Shown: in pieces, positions 27,162-35,377 of the stretch
Position numbering within the stretch: position 1 is the first letter of the stretch
Layout of the letters: every line of letters starts with the position of its first letter
The notes under the pieces: model-generated
What the model was told of the DNA's origin: nothing
Database searches by the model: none
Seen by the model: the letters and a program-made list of their open reading frames with translations, nothing else
DNA from: Pseudomonas sp. MM213
Lineage (GTDB): Bacteria; Pseudomonadota; Gammaproteobacteria; Pseudomonadales; Pseudomonadaceae
NCBI RefSeq assembly: GCF_020423045.1
Contig: NZ_CP081943.1
Span: 1,922,001-1,986,000 of the forward strand
Direction of reading: 5' to 3'
Length of the DNA: 64,000 nucleotides
Position numbers and translations under genes: made by a program

Positions 27162-27434
27162 ATGACAGACACATTACTGAAAAACAGCTTATCAGAGTAC
27201 ACCGAGGCCGAGTTCATCGGACTGCTGGAAGAACTCGCCAAGGAGGACAAAGAGGCTGAAAACGATGATCGTGCAGACTTGCTTTTGTTGCACTTTGAGA
27301 AAATCAGCGAGCACCCAGCAGGATCAGACTTGATCTACTATCCAGAGCCCGGAGCAGATAACTCCCCTGAGGGCATAACGCAGATTGTGAAGGAGTGGCG
27401 TGCCGCTCAGGGCTTGCCGGGTTTCAAGGGATAG
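27162..27434 (+). CDS. Pyocin/colicin E-type immunity protein
   Basis: 90 residues. Close in pattern to Im2/Im9: LSEYTEAEFIGLLEELAKED, HFEKISEHPAGSDLIYYPEPGADNSPEGI, VKEWRAAQGLPGFKG. The acidic helix and the SDLIYYP loop bind the cognate HNH nuclease. It is 7 bases after the toxin, so co-expressed, and must protect the producer. Confidence 0.93.
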   Translation: MTDTLLKNSLSEYTEAEFIGLLEELAKEDKEAENDDRADLLLLHFEKISEHPAGSDLIYYPEPGADNSPEGITQIVKEWRAAQGLPGFKG

Positions 27435-27596
27435 TGAGCACTTCCACATCCTGGATGGATGCCCGTCCGAACTAAACCACTCTACTGCACCTGAACTCTC
27501 ATTACTTCAGGCTGCCAAAGCTCACTTTGTATAAGCGCTCAAGAATCTGCTGGGCCGCTGCTGATCAAGCAGCACCCAGTGCTCATGAAGAATTGA

Positions 27597-27863
27597 CTAA
27601 GGGATAGGTTTGACAAACACAACGTCGAAATACCTGAACTTCTTCTTTTTAGCTTCATTCTTCGCCTCCTGCTCCGCGACGAGGGTGCTCAATGTGTTCG
27701 CGTCATAAACGAACACTTCTACGTCGCCTTCAAATTCCTTTGTAACGTGCAGCACCACCCTGAGCTTCGGCGATAGCGGTTTAGCAACCGTTCGGGGCTT
27801 TGGCCTAGGCAGCGGTTTTGCGAGAGCATCCGGCTCAAGCCGTTCCGGTTGTGACTCTGGCAT
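27597..27863 (-). CDS. Hypothetical protein, Pro/Lys-rich N-terminus
   Basis: 88 residues, not recognised. The first 35 residues are proline- and lysine-rich (PLPRPKPRTVAKPLSPK), followed by a beta-like segment KLRVVLHVTKEFEGDVEVFVYDAN and a charged KNEAKKKKFRYFDVVFVKPIP tail. It lies between the pyocin immunity gene and an mvaT paralogue. It might be real, as the composition is protein-like. Confidence 0.45.
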   Translation of the reverse strand: MPESQPERLEPDALAKPLPRPKPRTVAKPLSPKLRVVLHVTKEFEGDVEVFVYDANTLSTLVAEQEAKNEAKKKKFRYFDVVFVKPIP

Positions 27864-28125
27864 GGGTTGGCTTGAGGAGCCGAATAGCGCTTAGCGCATT
27901 TCCTCCTCACTGAGTTCTGAATTCATTAGGATTTCTCATCGCTAAAAATAGTGTCCAGCTTAATTAGACCGCTAAAGTGAGATCGATAACACTGAAAAAA
28001 CCTGCAGCGTTTGGCAGGCTCCAGTCGATGTGGAGGTATGGAATAAAGCGAAAATGGTGGGTTAAGAGCGAACGGAGAGTGATCACTACGCTAATCCCTG
28101 ATTCGATGCCCCTCAATCCGTTATA
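27864..28125. other. Gene-free stretch before the mvaT terminator
   Basis: No gene seen. It has AT-rich sequence and a small CCTGC...GCAGG hairpin near 28000. Could be debris of an insertion, but I found no ends or transposase frame. Confidence 0.4.
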
Positions 28126-28151
28126 AAAAAAGGCCCTCGAAGGCCCTTTTT
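28126..28151 (-). terminator. Terminator of the first mvaT paralogue
   Basis: A GGCC...GGCC hairpin flanked by an A-run (plus strand) that becomes a T-run downstream of the minus-strand mvaT-like gene. The second paralogue has an equivalent hairpin followed by the same GTACTCAAACCA sequence, so the repeated unit includes the terminator. Confidence 0.7.
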
Positions 28152-28166
28152 GTACTCAAACCAAAC

Positions 28167-28532
28167 TCATTTGGTCAGCCAGGACTCGACGGTGTCGGAG
28201 CCGTGCTGAGCTTTCCACTCTTTCAGAGTTTTGTGATTGCCGCCTTTGGTTTCGACGACTTCGCCAGTGTGAGGATTTTTGTAGATTTTCACTTGGCGAG
28301 GCTTACGAGTGCCAGCTTTAGATTCGACTGCAGGGGCACGGCGACCGGCATGTGGATCAAGCAAATTGATCACGTTCTGCAAGCTGTAGCCGTACTTGGC
28401 AAGCAGGCCACGGAGCTTGGTTTCGAATTCAATTTCCTGCTTAAGGCCAGCATCACCTTTCAGGGCTTCGAGCGCTTGGAGCTGTTCGGCTAGGTGTTTT
28501 TCGAGTTGACGGAATTCTGCGAGCTTGGACAT
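28167..28532 (-). CDS. MvaT/MvaU family H-NS-like nucleoid protein (copy 1)
   Basis: 121 residues. N-terminal coiled-coil oligomerisation region MSKLAEFRQLEKHLAEQLQAL and C-terminal AT-hook-like DNA-binding domain with RKPRQVKIYKNP and GGNHKTLKEWKAQHG. MvaT proteins are the pseudomonad H-NS counterparts that silence AT-rich, acquired DNA. This copy differs from the one at 38467-38832 at 16 of 121 residues, with the first 31 identical. The two lie in the same orientation either side of a 10-kb operon. Confidence 0.92.
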   Translation of the reverse strand: MSKLAEFRQLEKHLAEQLQALEALKGDAGLKQEIEFETKLRGLLAKYGYSLQNVINLLDPHAGRRAPAVESKAGTRKPRQVKIYKNPHTGEVVETKGGNHKTLKEWKAQHGSDTVESWLTK

Positions 28533-28821
28533 GGGAAATCTCTATCTGATTAGTATCCTCAACGTTACACCAAAAACTCCGAGTTGCATGATGTAAGCGC
28601 GATTACTTTTCTGATTAGGTCGTATTCGTGACGGAATTCGCACTGGAGCAAACGTCCATTAATCAACATCTGGCGACGAGAGACGGTTCGTAAAATCGCA
28701 AAGGAACATTGGTGTGATGGCGCAGCATCTGGACGTTTGCGGAACGGAATTACGAGCGGAAGTGTCGTTTGTATTAGACACCTTGGTGTCGAAATCCCGT
28801 TCAGATAGAGAGGTGGTTTTC

Positions 28822-28896
28822 ATGAACAATATCATCTACATCGTTGGGGCAGTGGTGATCGCCCTAGTTATCCTGTCGTTTGTCGGTCTTGTATAG
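28822..28896 (+). CDS. Small hydrophobic membrane peptide (24 aa)
   Basis: A short frame MNNIIYIVGAVVIALVILSFVGLV, almost all one membrane helix, with GAGAGGTGG upstream. Similar tiny proteins of this pattern occur in other pseudomonads as I recall them. The longer upstream frame from 28714 is not protein-like. It sits convergent with the LysR gene (2 bases apart). Function unknown. Confidence 0.6.
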   Translation: MNNIIYIVGAVVIALVILSFVGLV

Positions 28897-28897
28897 C

Positions 28898-29815
28898 CTA
28901 TGGACTGAGACCTGCTGTGGTGGCGCCGGAGACGGAAAATGCTTCTCGAAAGTGCTCAACGAAAGCCCCGACCAGAGTGGAATCGCGCTCGTGATGGGCA
29001 AGAACGACCCCGCTTTCACAACCCTCATCTGTGATATCAATGGCATGTAAGGAAGAAGCTTTAACCATCGAAACGGGAAGCAGAGCTATGCCGAATCCTG
29101 CTTGGATAAGCAACGATTGCGTACTTTTTAACGAATAAACCTGCGCTGACTTCGGAGCAAATCCTGCACGAGCGCAAAGTTCAAATGAAAGATAACTAAG
29201 CCCACCGCGTTTTGGATGTGCTATCGAGACGAATGGCTCGTCTCGCAACTCGGCAAGTGATATGGACTTTCTTGATGACAGAGGATGGGTGGGGCCGACT
29301 GCGACTACAACTTTCTCACTAAACAGGGTAAGAAGCTTAATCTCATTTAATTGATGTAAAACCGGCAGTCGAAATAATCCCACATCAATGCGATTGTTAA
29401 CTAAATTCATTAGTTGTGTTTCTGAAGACTCCTCCGACACTTCAATATGAACATCGGTCATGCACTTCAGATAAAGCCCAAGCGCATCTTTTAACTTTCC
29501 TATGAGCGGCACCGTGCTGGCATGGCCAAGCCGGATAGTACCACTTTGACCGTTGCCTACCGAAGTAGCCAGTCGAGCTGCGCTGTCGACGTCAATCAAA
29601 ATTGCTTTGGCCCTTGGCAAGAACGCTAACCCAGCATGTGTTAAATGGGGTTGTCTTGCGGTGCGCTCGAACAAAAGCGTACCAAGGTTAATTTCTAGCT
29701 CCTTCATTTGTCGACTTAGCGCTGATTGAGCAATAAACAATCTCTGCGCTGCGACACTGAAGCTTCCATGTTCCGCGATTTCTACAAAATATCGCAACTG
29801 CTTCATTGATATCAT
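28898..29815 (-). CDS. LysR family regulator, divergent to the 30-37 kb operon
   Basis: 305 residues. HTH at the N-terminus: MKQLRYFVEIAEHGSFSVAAQRLFIAQSALSRQMKELE, then a LysR substrate-binding domain of the CynR/CatM-like subgroup (RLGHASTVPLIGKLKDAL; IDVGLFRLP). ATG 29806 (MKQL) is an equally good start; neither has a clear ribosome site. It is transcribed away from the TauE gene with about 75 bases between, the usual layout for a LysR activator of the neighbouring operon. Confidence 0.88.
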   Translation of the reverse strand: MISMKQLRYFVEIAEHGSFSVAAQRLFIAQSALSRQMKELEINLGTLLFERTARQPHLTHAGLAFLPRAKAILIDVDSAARLATSVGNGQSGTIRLGHASTVPLIGKLKDALGLYLKCMTDVHIEVSEESSETQLMNLVNNRIDVGLFRLPVLHQLNEIKLLTLFSEKVVVAVGPTHPLSSRKSISLAELRDEPFVSIAHPKRGGLSYLSFELCARAGFAPKSAQVYSLKSTQSLLIQAGFGIALLPVSMVKASSLHAIDITDEGCESGVVLAHHERDSTLVGAFVEHFREAFSVSGATTAGLSP

Positions 29816-29889
29816 AACAGCTATGCCAAAATGTGATCAGTAAGATGTCATTTCCATATTAGTAGGTTTTCGCCCTATTGGGTAGGGTA

Positions 29890-30690
29890 ATGGAACAACA
29901 CGAAACGGAAATTCCGATAATGCCAGATGCTTTTCTGCATGCCCCTTTCGACAATGCGACCTTAGTAGTAATGTTCGTTACCATCAGCCTGGCATACGTA
30001 ATTTTTTCTATTGCAGGTTTTGGAACGGCACTGGTTGCGGGCCCTGTGTTAGTGAATTACATGCCTCTGTCGCAAGCGATCCCTCTACTGGTGCTCCTAG
30101 ACTGCGTGGCTGCATTTGGAAAACTGGCGCGTTCTCATCAGCATGTGGTGCGCATTGAGCTCGCTAGGCTGCTGCCATTCATGGCCATTGGAAGCATGGC
30201 TGGCATAGCGGTGCTACTAAAAACGAAATCTGACGTTTTAATGCTCGCGATGGGGTGTTTCGTAACCTTGTACGCGTTGTATATGCTTACAAAGCCTGTA
30301 CGAACTCGTTACATATCTGCGGCGTGGGCAATGCCCCTGGGTGTTGGCGGCGGCCTGTTTGGCGCCCTGTTTGGCAGTGGCGGCTTCCTGTACGCGATAT
30401 ATTTGAACGGCAGGATAGACACCAAAGAGAAAGCAAGCTCCACTCAAAGTACATTGATCGGCATTAGCACGCTCGTACGTATCTCCATGCTCACTGTAGC
30501 AGGAGCCTACACCGATCTTGCGTTAGTCGTGACTGCGATCTACTTATTGCCAGCCATGATGTTTGGTCTTTGGGCTGGCGAGCACATCTCATTTAAAATG
30601 TCTCGCAACACGTTCACCAGGCTAATCAACATCATCATATTGGTTAGTGGCGTTACTCTCGTGTATCGAGCCTATCTTGGCGGTAATTGA
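29890..30690 (+). CDS. TauE/SafE family membrane transporter
   Basis: About 266 residues with eight or so hydrophobic segments. The family pattern is GFGTALVAGPVLVNYMPLSQAIPLLVLLD in the first half and GLFGALFGSGGFLYAIYLNG in the second. TauE/SafE proteins export sulfite, sulfonates or other small anions. ATG 29890 has an AGGG just upstream; ATG 29920 is an alternative. It is the first gene of an eight-gene operon and may export a product or intermediate. Confidence 0.82.
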   Translation: MEQHETEIPIMPDAFLHAPFDNATLVVMFVTISLAYVIFSIAGFGTALVAGPVLVNYMPLSQAIPLLVLLDCVAAFGKLARSHQHVVRIELARLLPFMAIGSMAGIAVLLKTKSDVLMLAMGCFVTLYALYMLTKPVRTRYISAAWAMPLGVGGGLFGALFGSGGFLYAIYLNGRIDTKEKASSTQSTLIGISTLVRISMLTVAGAYTDLALVVTAIYLLPAMMFGLWAGEHISFKMSRNTFTRLINIIILVSGVTLVYRAYLGGN

Positions 30691-30745
30691 AAAAACACAT
30701 CTGGCGCGTTCGCCCGGAATTAACTATACAAAGCGAGGTTTGCAA

Positions 30746-31597
30746 TTGAAAAGCTCTCAAGCTCTACGTGATCTATTGAATTCAGGAAAAACCATTATGG
30801 CTCCTGGTGCCTATGACGGCCTGTCGTCAAGACTAGTCAGTCTGGCTGGCTTTGACGCTGTGTATGCAAGTGGTGGCGCTATCGCTAGATCTGCTGGGTA
30901 TCCAGATATCGGTCTGCTGAGCTTTACTGAAGTTATCGAGCGGATTGAGAAAATTGTAGAAGCCAGCGATATCCCCGTTATCGCAGACGCGGACACTGGA
31001 TTTGGCGGAACTGCCAACGTGCAACGCACCGTGAGGGCACTGGAACGCATCGGTGTAGCCGGCTTCCATCTGGAAGATCAAACATTCCCTAAGCGATGCG
31101 GGCACTTGGACAACAAATCGCTTATTGATGTCGAAGAAATGTGCCAGAAGATCAAAGTGACGCGTGCCAGCTTGCAAGACACTAATTGCTTAGTTATTGC
31201 TCGCACTGACGCGATAGCAATTGAAGGTTTCGAAGCAGCGCTTGTTAGAGCACAACGTTACGTTGAGGCTGGTGCCGATATGATTTTTGTGGAAGCGCCG
31301 GAGACGCTGGAGCAAATTCAGATTATTGCCCAGCGTATTCCGGGGCCAAAACTCATGAACATGTTCTATGGCGGAAAAACCCCACTCGTTTCTCTACAAG
31401 CACTTGCAGAACTTGGTTATCAACTTGTCATCGTGCCATCGGATCTGCAACGGGCTGCCATCCATGCTATGAAAAAAACCCTGGTTGAACTCCAACGCTC
31501 AGGAGATAGCCATGCAATGTCGGCTGAATTAACGAGTTTTTCCGAGCGCGAGCTGATAATTCAAACTGAAAAGTATCTGGCACTGGATGACTTGTAA
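30746..31597 (+). CDS. Isocitrate lyase / PEP mutase superfamily enzyme (oxaloacetate decarboxylase or methylisocitrate lyase-like)
   Basis: About 283 residues. Superfamily motifs: MAPGAYDGLSSRLVSLAGFDAVYASGGA, ADADTGFGG (metal site), FHLEDQTFPKRCGHLDNKSLI and IARTDAIAIEGFE. The KRCGH loop with its catalytic Cys is typical of the C-C lyases rather than of true PEP mutases, which carry EDK..KxNS. Start TTG 30746 has GCGAGG at a good distance; a longer TTG-initiated frame would overlap the TauE gene. It could cleave or form a C-C bond in a 2-oxo or hydroxy diacid. Confidence 0.82.
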   Translation: MKSSQALRDLLNSGKTIMAPGAYDGLSSRLVSLAGFDAVYASGGAIARSAGYPDIGLLSFTEVIERIEKIVEASDIPVIADADTGFGGTANVQRTVRALERIGVAGFHLEDQTFPKRCGHLDNKSLIDVEEMCQKIKVTRASLQDTNCLVIARTDAIAIEGFEAALVRAQRYVEAGADMIFVEAPETLEQIQIIAQRIPGPKLMNMFYGGKTPLVSLQALAELGYQLVIVPSDLQRAAIHAMKKTLVELQRSGDSHAMSAELTSFSERELIIQTEKYLALDDL

Positions 31598-31640
31598 AAA
31601 CAGCTTTGTAGCCAACATGCGCTAAAAACAAGGAGATGGA

Positions 31641-32684
31641 ATGTTATACCAAGGTGAATGGAATCCCAACGAACTCGATTACCGAGCTCTCGCAGGGCAA
31701 TGGCATGTGGTCTGCCTGAGTACGGATGTCGGCGACGACCAACCCAAGGCCGTTCGGTTGCTTGGCGAAGAATTGGTTTTGTGGCGAGACGACCAAGGGA
31801 AAATCAATGCTTGGAAGGATTACTGCGGCCACAGAGGTGCAAAATTGTCACTTGGTTGTGTCAAACAAGGACAGATCGAATGCCCTTATCATGGGTGGCG
31901 CTACAGCAGCCAAGGCGAATGCACGTTAGTTCCAGCACATCCTGAACGAAAAGGGCCCTCTTCACAGCGCCTGATTTTTCGCCACTACGCTGAAGAGCGC
32001 TACGGATACGTCTGGGTGAGCCTGGAGGAACCGCTGCGACCGCTGCCGGAATTGCCACAGTGGCATGACGAGAGCTTTCGCAAGGTGTTTGCAGGCCCAT
32101 ACCATTACAACGCAAACGCGTTGCGCTCTCTCGAAAACTTCATCGATGCATCGCACTTCCCCTTTGTGCATGCCAATCTCAATGGTCTGCCGGACGCGCC
32201 TGAACCGCTGAAGCGGTACAACGTGAAGGAAGACGAGCATGGCCTGCACTCTTCTGAAATTTGTGTCTTTCAACCGTACGGCGACCATCGTGGGATACCG
32301 GTTAATGCCCGTTATACCTATTCAGTCCTGAATCCTACGACTGCGTATTTCGTCAAAAAAACCGGTGAAACAGAACGCTTCTGCACCTTTTTCAATGCCA
32401 CTCCAGTGGATGAATCGCAATGCATTATCTGGCTGATAGTCGCTATTAACTTTGGCCAGGATCTCACGCTCGAACAGATCCTTTCTCGGCAAAATATTGT
32501 TTTCGAACAGGATCGCCGTATTGTCGAATCCCAACGCCCTCCGCGCCTGCCACTAGACCCACAAGCGGAAATGCATGTGGTCAGTGATCGAATGGGTATT
32601 GAGTACCGCCGCTGGATTCGTGCCTTGGGTGAGGCCGCAACCACCAATAAACAAACGCAGCTCATTGAATCTGTTTCTATCTGA
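31641..32684 (+). CDS. Rieske 2Fe-2S aromatic-ring-hydroxylating-type oxygenase, alpha subunit
   Basis: 347 residues. Rieske ligands CGH (about 62-64) and CPYHGW (about 81-85) are followed by the mononuclear iron motif ENFIDASHFPFVH (Asp about 169, His about 172 and 177). Resembles the vanillate demethylase / PrnD-like single-component group. No reductase gene is in the operon, so electrons must come from an unlinked ferredoxin reductase. Such enzymes hydroxylate, demethylate, desaturate or oxidise amines. The GGAG before ATG 31641 is good. Confidence 0.88.
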   Translation: MLYQGEWNPNELDYRALAGQWHVVCLSTDVGDDQPKAVRLLGEELVLWRDDQGKINAWKDYCGHRGAKLSLGCVKQGQIECPYHGWRYSSQGECTLVPAHPERKGPSSQRLIFRHYAEERYGYVWVSLEEPLRPLPELPQWHDESFRKVFAGPYHYNANALRSLENFIDASHFPFVHANLNGLPDAPEPLKRYNVKEDEHGLHSSEICVFQPYGDHRGIPVNARYTYSVLNPTTAYFVKKTGETERFCTFFNATPVDESQCIIWLIVAINFGQDLTLEQILSRQNIVFEQDRRIVESQRPPRLPLDPQAEMHVVSDRMGIEYRRWIRALGEAATTNKQTQLIESVSI

Positions 32685-32699
32685 CAAGGAATGTCAACC

Positions 32700-34079
32700 A
32701 TGACTGAATCATCTATCGATTTTCTCACGCGCCTGGAATCCAATGCCCGGACGTACGCTAGGAATATTCCGACAGTTCTGAGCCAAGGTGCAGGCACCGA
32801 GGTTGTAGACATCGATGGGCGCCGTTACCTGGATTGCCTTGCTTGCGCAGGTGCTCTTCCCCTTGGACATAATCACCCATTTGTTCAGCAACGCGTCATC
32901 CAGTTTCTGCAGTCCGGGCAGTTGCAACAGGCCCTCGATATCGCGACTCCGGCAAAGCTGCATTTCGTCCAGGAGCTCTACGAGATGCTTCCGCCTGCCT
33001 TCGCCAAACGAGCGAAGATCCAGTTCTGCGGGCCTACGGGAGCCGACGCCGCCGAGGCTGCCCTAAAACTGTTCAAAACCGCGACGAAACGCCGCCCGAT
33101 CATCGTTTTTCAGGGTGCTTATCACGGTATGACTCACGGCACGCTCGGCATGATGGGCAACCTAGCACCCAAACAAGAGATTACTGGCCTGCCTGGCGAA
33201 GTGCACTTTCTGCCCTACCCCTACGTATATCGCAGCCCATTTGGCGCCGGCACCAGTCCGGAAGAGACAGAACGGCTCAGCCTCGTTTGCCTGGAAAACG
33301 CCCTCAGCGATCCGGAAAGTGGCATTGGTAAACCGGCAATGGTTTTGCTTGAGGCAATCCAGGGCGAAGGGGGCTGCATTCCAGCAAGCGCGCATTGGCT
33401 GCGCCAGGTGAGGGAAATCACCCAACGGCATGACGTTCCACTGGTCATTGACGAAATCCAGGCCGGTGTTGGTCGCAGCGGCGACCTGTTCGCGTTCCAG
33501 CAGGCGGATATCGTGCCGGACGCCATCCTCCTTTCAAAGGCTATCGGTGGTGGCTACCCACTGTCTTTGTTGTTGTATTTGGATCAATACGACCAATGGA
33601 AGCCGGGAGCACACACCGGTACGTTCAGGGGCAATCAGATCGCTCTGGTCAGCGGAGCCGCAACCCTGGAGTTCATCAGAAATGAAGGGCTGCTGGATCA
33701 CGTCAAGGTTGTCGGTGATCAACTACGCCAAGGCCTGTTGCAGCTGCAGAATCGCTATCCATGCATCGGTGACGTGCGTGGAAGGGGTTTGATGCTCGGT
33801 ATGGAGATGGTTGAACCGGATGGCCGCGTCGATGCACTTGGACACCCACAGGCGGCGGGAGCCATAGCTGCAAGTGTCAAGCGTGCGTGTCTGAACGAGG
33901 GCCTGATTATTGAAACGGGAGGACGTCATGGTGCAGTACTGCGCTTTCTCCCGCCCTTGGTAATCACCAGTGCTCAAGTCGACCTAGTATTGGAGCGGCT
34001 TGACCGTGCTCTGGCCACACAAATGGTCAGTTCAACTCGGGTCACGAAAGGTACTCGTCACGCGGAGGTGCTGGCATGA
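32700..34079 (+). CDS. Class III aminotransferase, diaminobutyrate:2-oxoglutarate type (PvdH/RhbA-like)
   Basis: 459 residues. The opening LESNARTYARNIPTVLSQG and LDCLACAGALPLGHNHP are the marks of the siderophore/ectoine diaminobutyrate aminotransferases; FQGAYHGMTHGTLGMMGN, EAIQGEGGCIP, VIDEIQAGVGRSG and the PLP lysine in LLSKAIGGGYPL (about K280) follow. Expected to interconvert aspartate semialdehyde and L-2,4-diaminobutyrate using glutamate. ATG 32700 is chosen: AAGGA lies nine bases upstream, whereas ATG 32691 abuts it. It ends in an ATGA overlap with the N-hydroxylase, so its amine product may be that enzyme's substrate. Confidence 0.85.
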   Translation: MTESSIDFLTRLESNARTYARNIPTVLSQGAGTEVVDIDGRRYLDCLACAGALPLGHNHPFVQQRVIQFLQSGQLQQALDIATPAKLHFVQELYEMLPPAFAKRAKIQFCGPTGADAAEAALKLFKTATKRRPIIVFQGAYHGMTHGTLGMMGNLAPKQEITGLPGEVHFLPYPYVYRSPFGAGTSPEETERLSLVCLENALSDPESGIGKPAMVLLEAIQGEGGCIPASAHWLRQVREITQRHDVPLVIDEIQAGVGRSGDLFAFQQADIVPDAILLSKAIGGGYPLSLLLYLDQYDQWKPGAHTGTFRGNQIALVSGAATLEFIRNEGLLDHVKVVGDQLRQGLLQLQNRYPCIGDVRGRGLMLGMEMVEPDGRVDALGHPQAAGAIAASVKRACLNEGLIIETGGRHGAVLRFLPPLVITSAQVDLVLERLDRALATQMVSSTRVTKGTRHAEVLA

Positions 34080-35377
34080 GCACTCCTGGAAAGATCTTTG
34101 ATGTTCTGGGTATCGGATTTGGCCCAGCAAACATCGCATTGGCAATCGCCCTGGAAGAATTGGCTCCAGGGACGAGCGTCCAATTTCTTGAAAAGCGCCT
34201 GGGCCCATTGTGGCAGCCGAACATGCTGCTGCCGGGCTCGGATATCCAGAATCATCCGCTGCGAGACCTAGTGACCCCACGCAATCCGCGTAGCCGTTAC
34301 ACCTTCACGAACTTCCTGTTTGAACAAGACCGCCTGTACGAGCATTTGAACCTTCCGTTGCATCATCCCCTGCGTGCGGAATATGCCCAGTACGTTTCTT
34401 GGGCTGCAGATTTCTTTGAAGACATCGTCGCCTACGGTTGTGAAGCTGCATCGGTGGAAGCAGTAAACCCATCAAATGGCGAAGGCGCCCACTACAAAGT
34501 GTGCTGCGTCGATGGCCGAGTATTTCTTGCTCGTTCTTTGGTGCTCGCCCCTGGCCGTACGCCTCACATTCCTGCCCCTTTCGCAGGCATCAAAGATCGA
34601 CGCGTCCGCCATTTAAACGACTATTTGCCCGCCCTCGCTGAAGCTGTGGCTGCCACCGATGGACGATGCCGCATAGCCGTAATCGGCGGCAGTCAGAGCG
34701 CGGTAGAGATTTTGCTTCACGCCAGTGATCAGACTGGCGTACGAGAGGTCGTTGGGTTCACCCGTAATTTTGGCTATCGCCAGAAGGATACAAGCCCGTT
34801 TTCCGACGAGGTCTACTTCCCCTCATTTGTGGACACATTCCACAACGCCAGCGCAGAACATAAGGCGCGGTTACGTCAGGAACTGGTGCATACCAATTAT
34901 TCGGCTGCGGACATCGATGTCCTAAACCAGCTCTATGTACGTAAATATGAGCAAATGCTGAAAGGTGAAAGTCGGTTGCAGCTACGAACGTGTGAGGACA
35001 TGGTCGGTTGCATACCTTCCCCTACCGGGGTGCAAATCGAAAGTCGGCAGTATCTTCAAGGGAGCATACATAGCCAGTCGTTCGATTTGGTGATTCTGGC
35101 CACGGGTTTTCTCGACCTCGGCACCGGAGATCGTCAGGAGCCCTTCCCGAGCTTGCTAGCCCCAATCGCCCGTGAAAATGAAATCGACACGTTGACCATT
35201 GCCAGGGATTATCGCGTCGACTTGCTCAACGGCTTGCCCACCTACCTCAACGGGTTGTGCGAGTCTTCACATGGCATGGGGGACGCAGGCTCGTTCAGCT
35301 TGCTGGCGTTACGTTCACAAAGCATCGTGGAATCACTGACCAGGAACTCGGAAGCCAGGGTGCAGCGCCATGCTTAA
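34076..35377 (+). CDS. L-ornithine/L-lysine N-hydroxylase family flavoprotein (PvdA/IucD/KtzI-like)
   Basis: 433 residues. FAD motif LGIGFGPANIALAIALEE (about 9-26), LPGSDIQNHPLRDLVTPRNPRS, NADPH motif IAVIGGSQSAVEILLH (about 200-215), and the family C-terminal ILATGF and ESSHGMGDAGSFSLLALRS. These enzymes hydroxylate the terminal amine of ornithine, lysine, putrescine or diaminobutyrate. It is translationally coupled both to a diaminobutyrate-type aminotransferase and to an FAD oxidase. No hydroxamate acyltransferase, NRPS or IucA/C synthetase is nearby, so this is not a standard siderophore locus. Confidence 0.88.
   Translation: MSTPGKIFDVLGIGFGPANIALAIALEELAPGTSVQFLEKRLGPLWQPNMLLPGSDIQNHPLRDLVTPRNPRSRYTFTNFLFEQDRLYEHLNLPLHHPLRAEYAQYVSWAADFFEDIVAYGCEAASVEAVNPSNGEGAHYKVCCVDGRVFLARSLVLAPGRTPHIPAPFAGIKDRRVRHLNDYLPALAEAVAATDGRCRIAVIGGSQSAVEILLHASDQTGVREVVGFTRNFGYRQKDTSPFSDEVYFPSFVDTFHNASAEHKARLRQELVHTNYSAADIDVLNQLYVRKYEQMLKGESRLQLRTCEDMVGCIPSPTGVQIESRQYLQGSIHSQSFDLVILATGFLDLGTGDRQEPFPSLLAPIARENEIDTLTIARDYRVDLLNGLPTYLNGLCESSHGMGDAGSFSLLALRSQSIVESLTRNSEARVQRHA

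Noticed and set aside
30746..31597. Phosphonate biosynthesis (PEP mutase)
   Set aside because: The loop reads EDQ...KRCGH, the C-C lyase signature, not the PEP mutase motif, and no phosphonopyruvate decarboxylase is present.
32700..35377. Pyoverdine genes pvdH/pvdA
   Set aside because: Family match is real, but no NRPS, transformylase or transport genes surround them; partners indicate another pathway.
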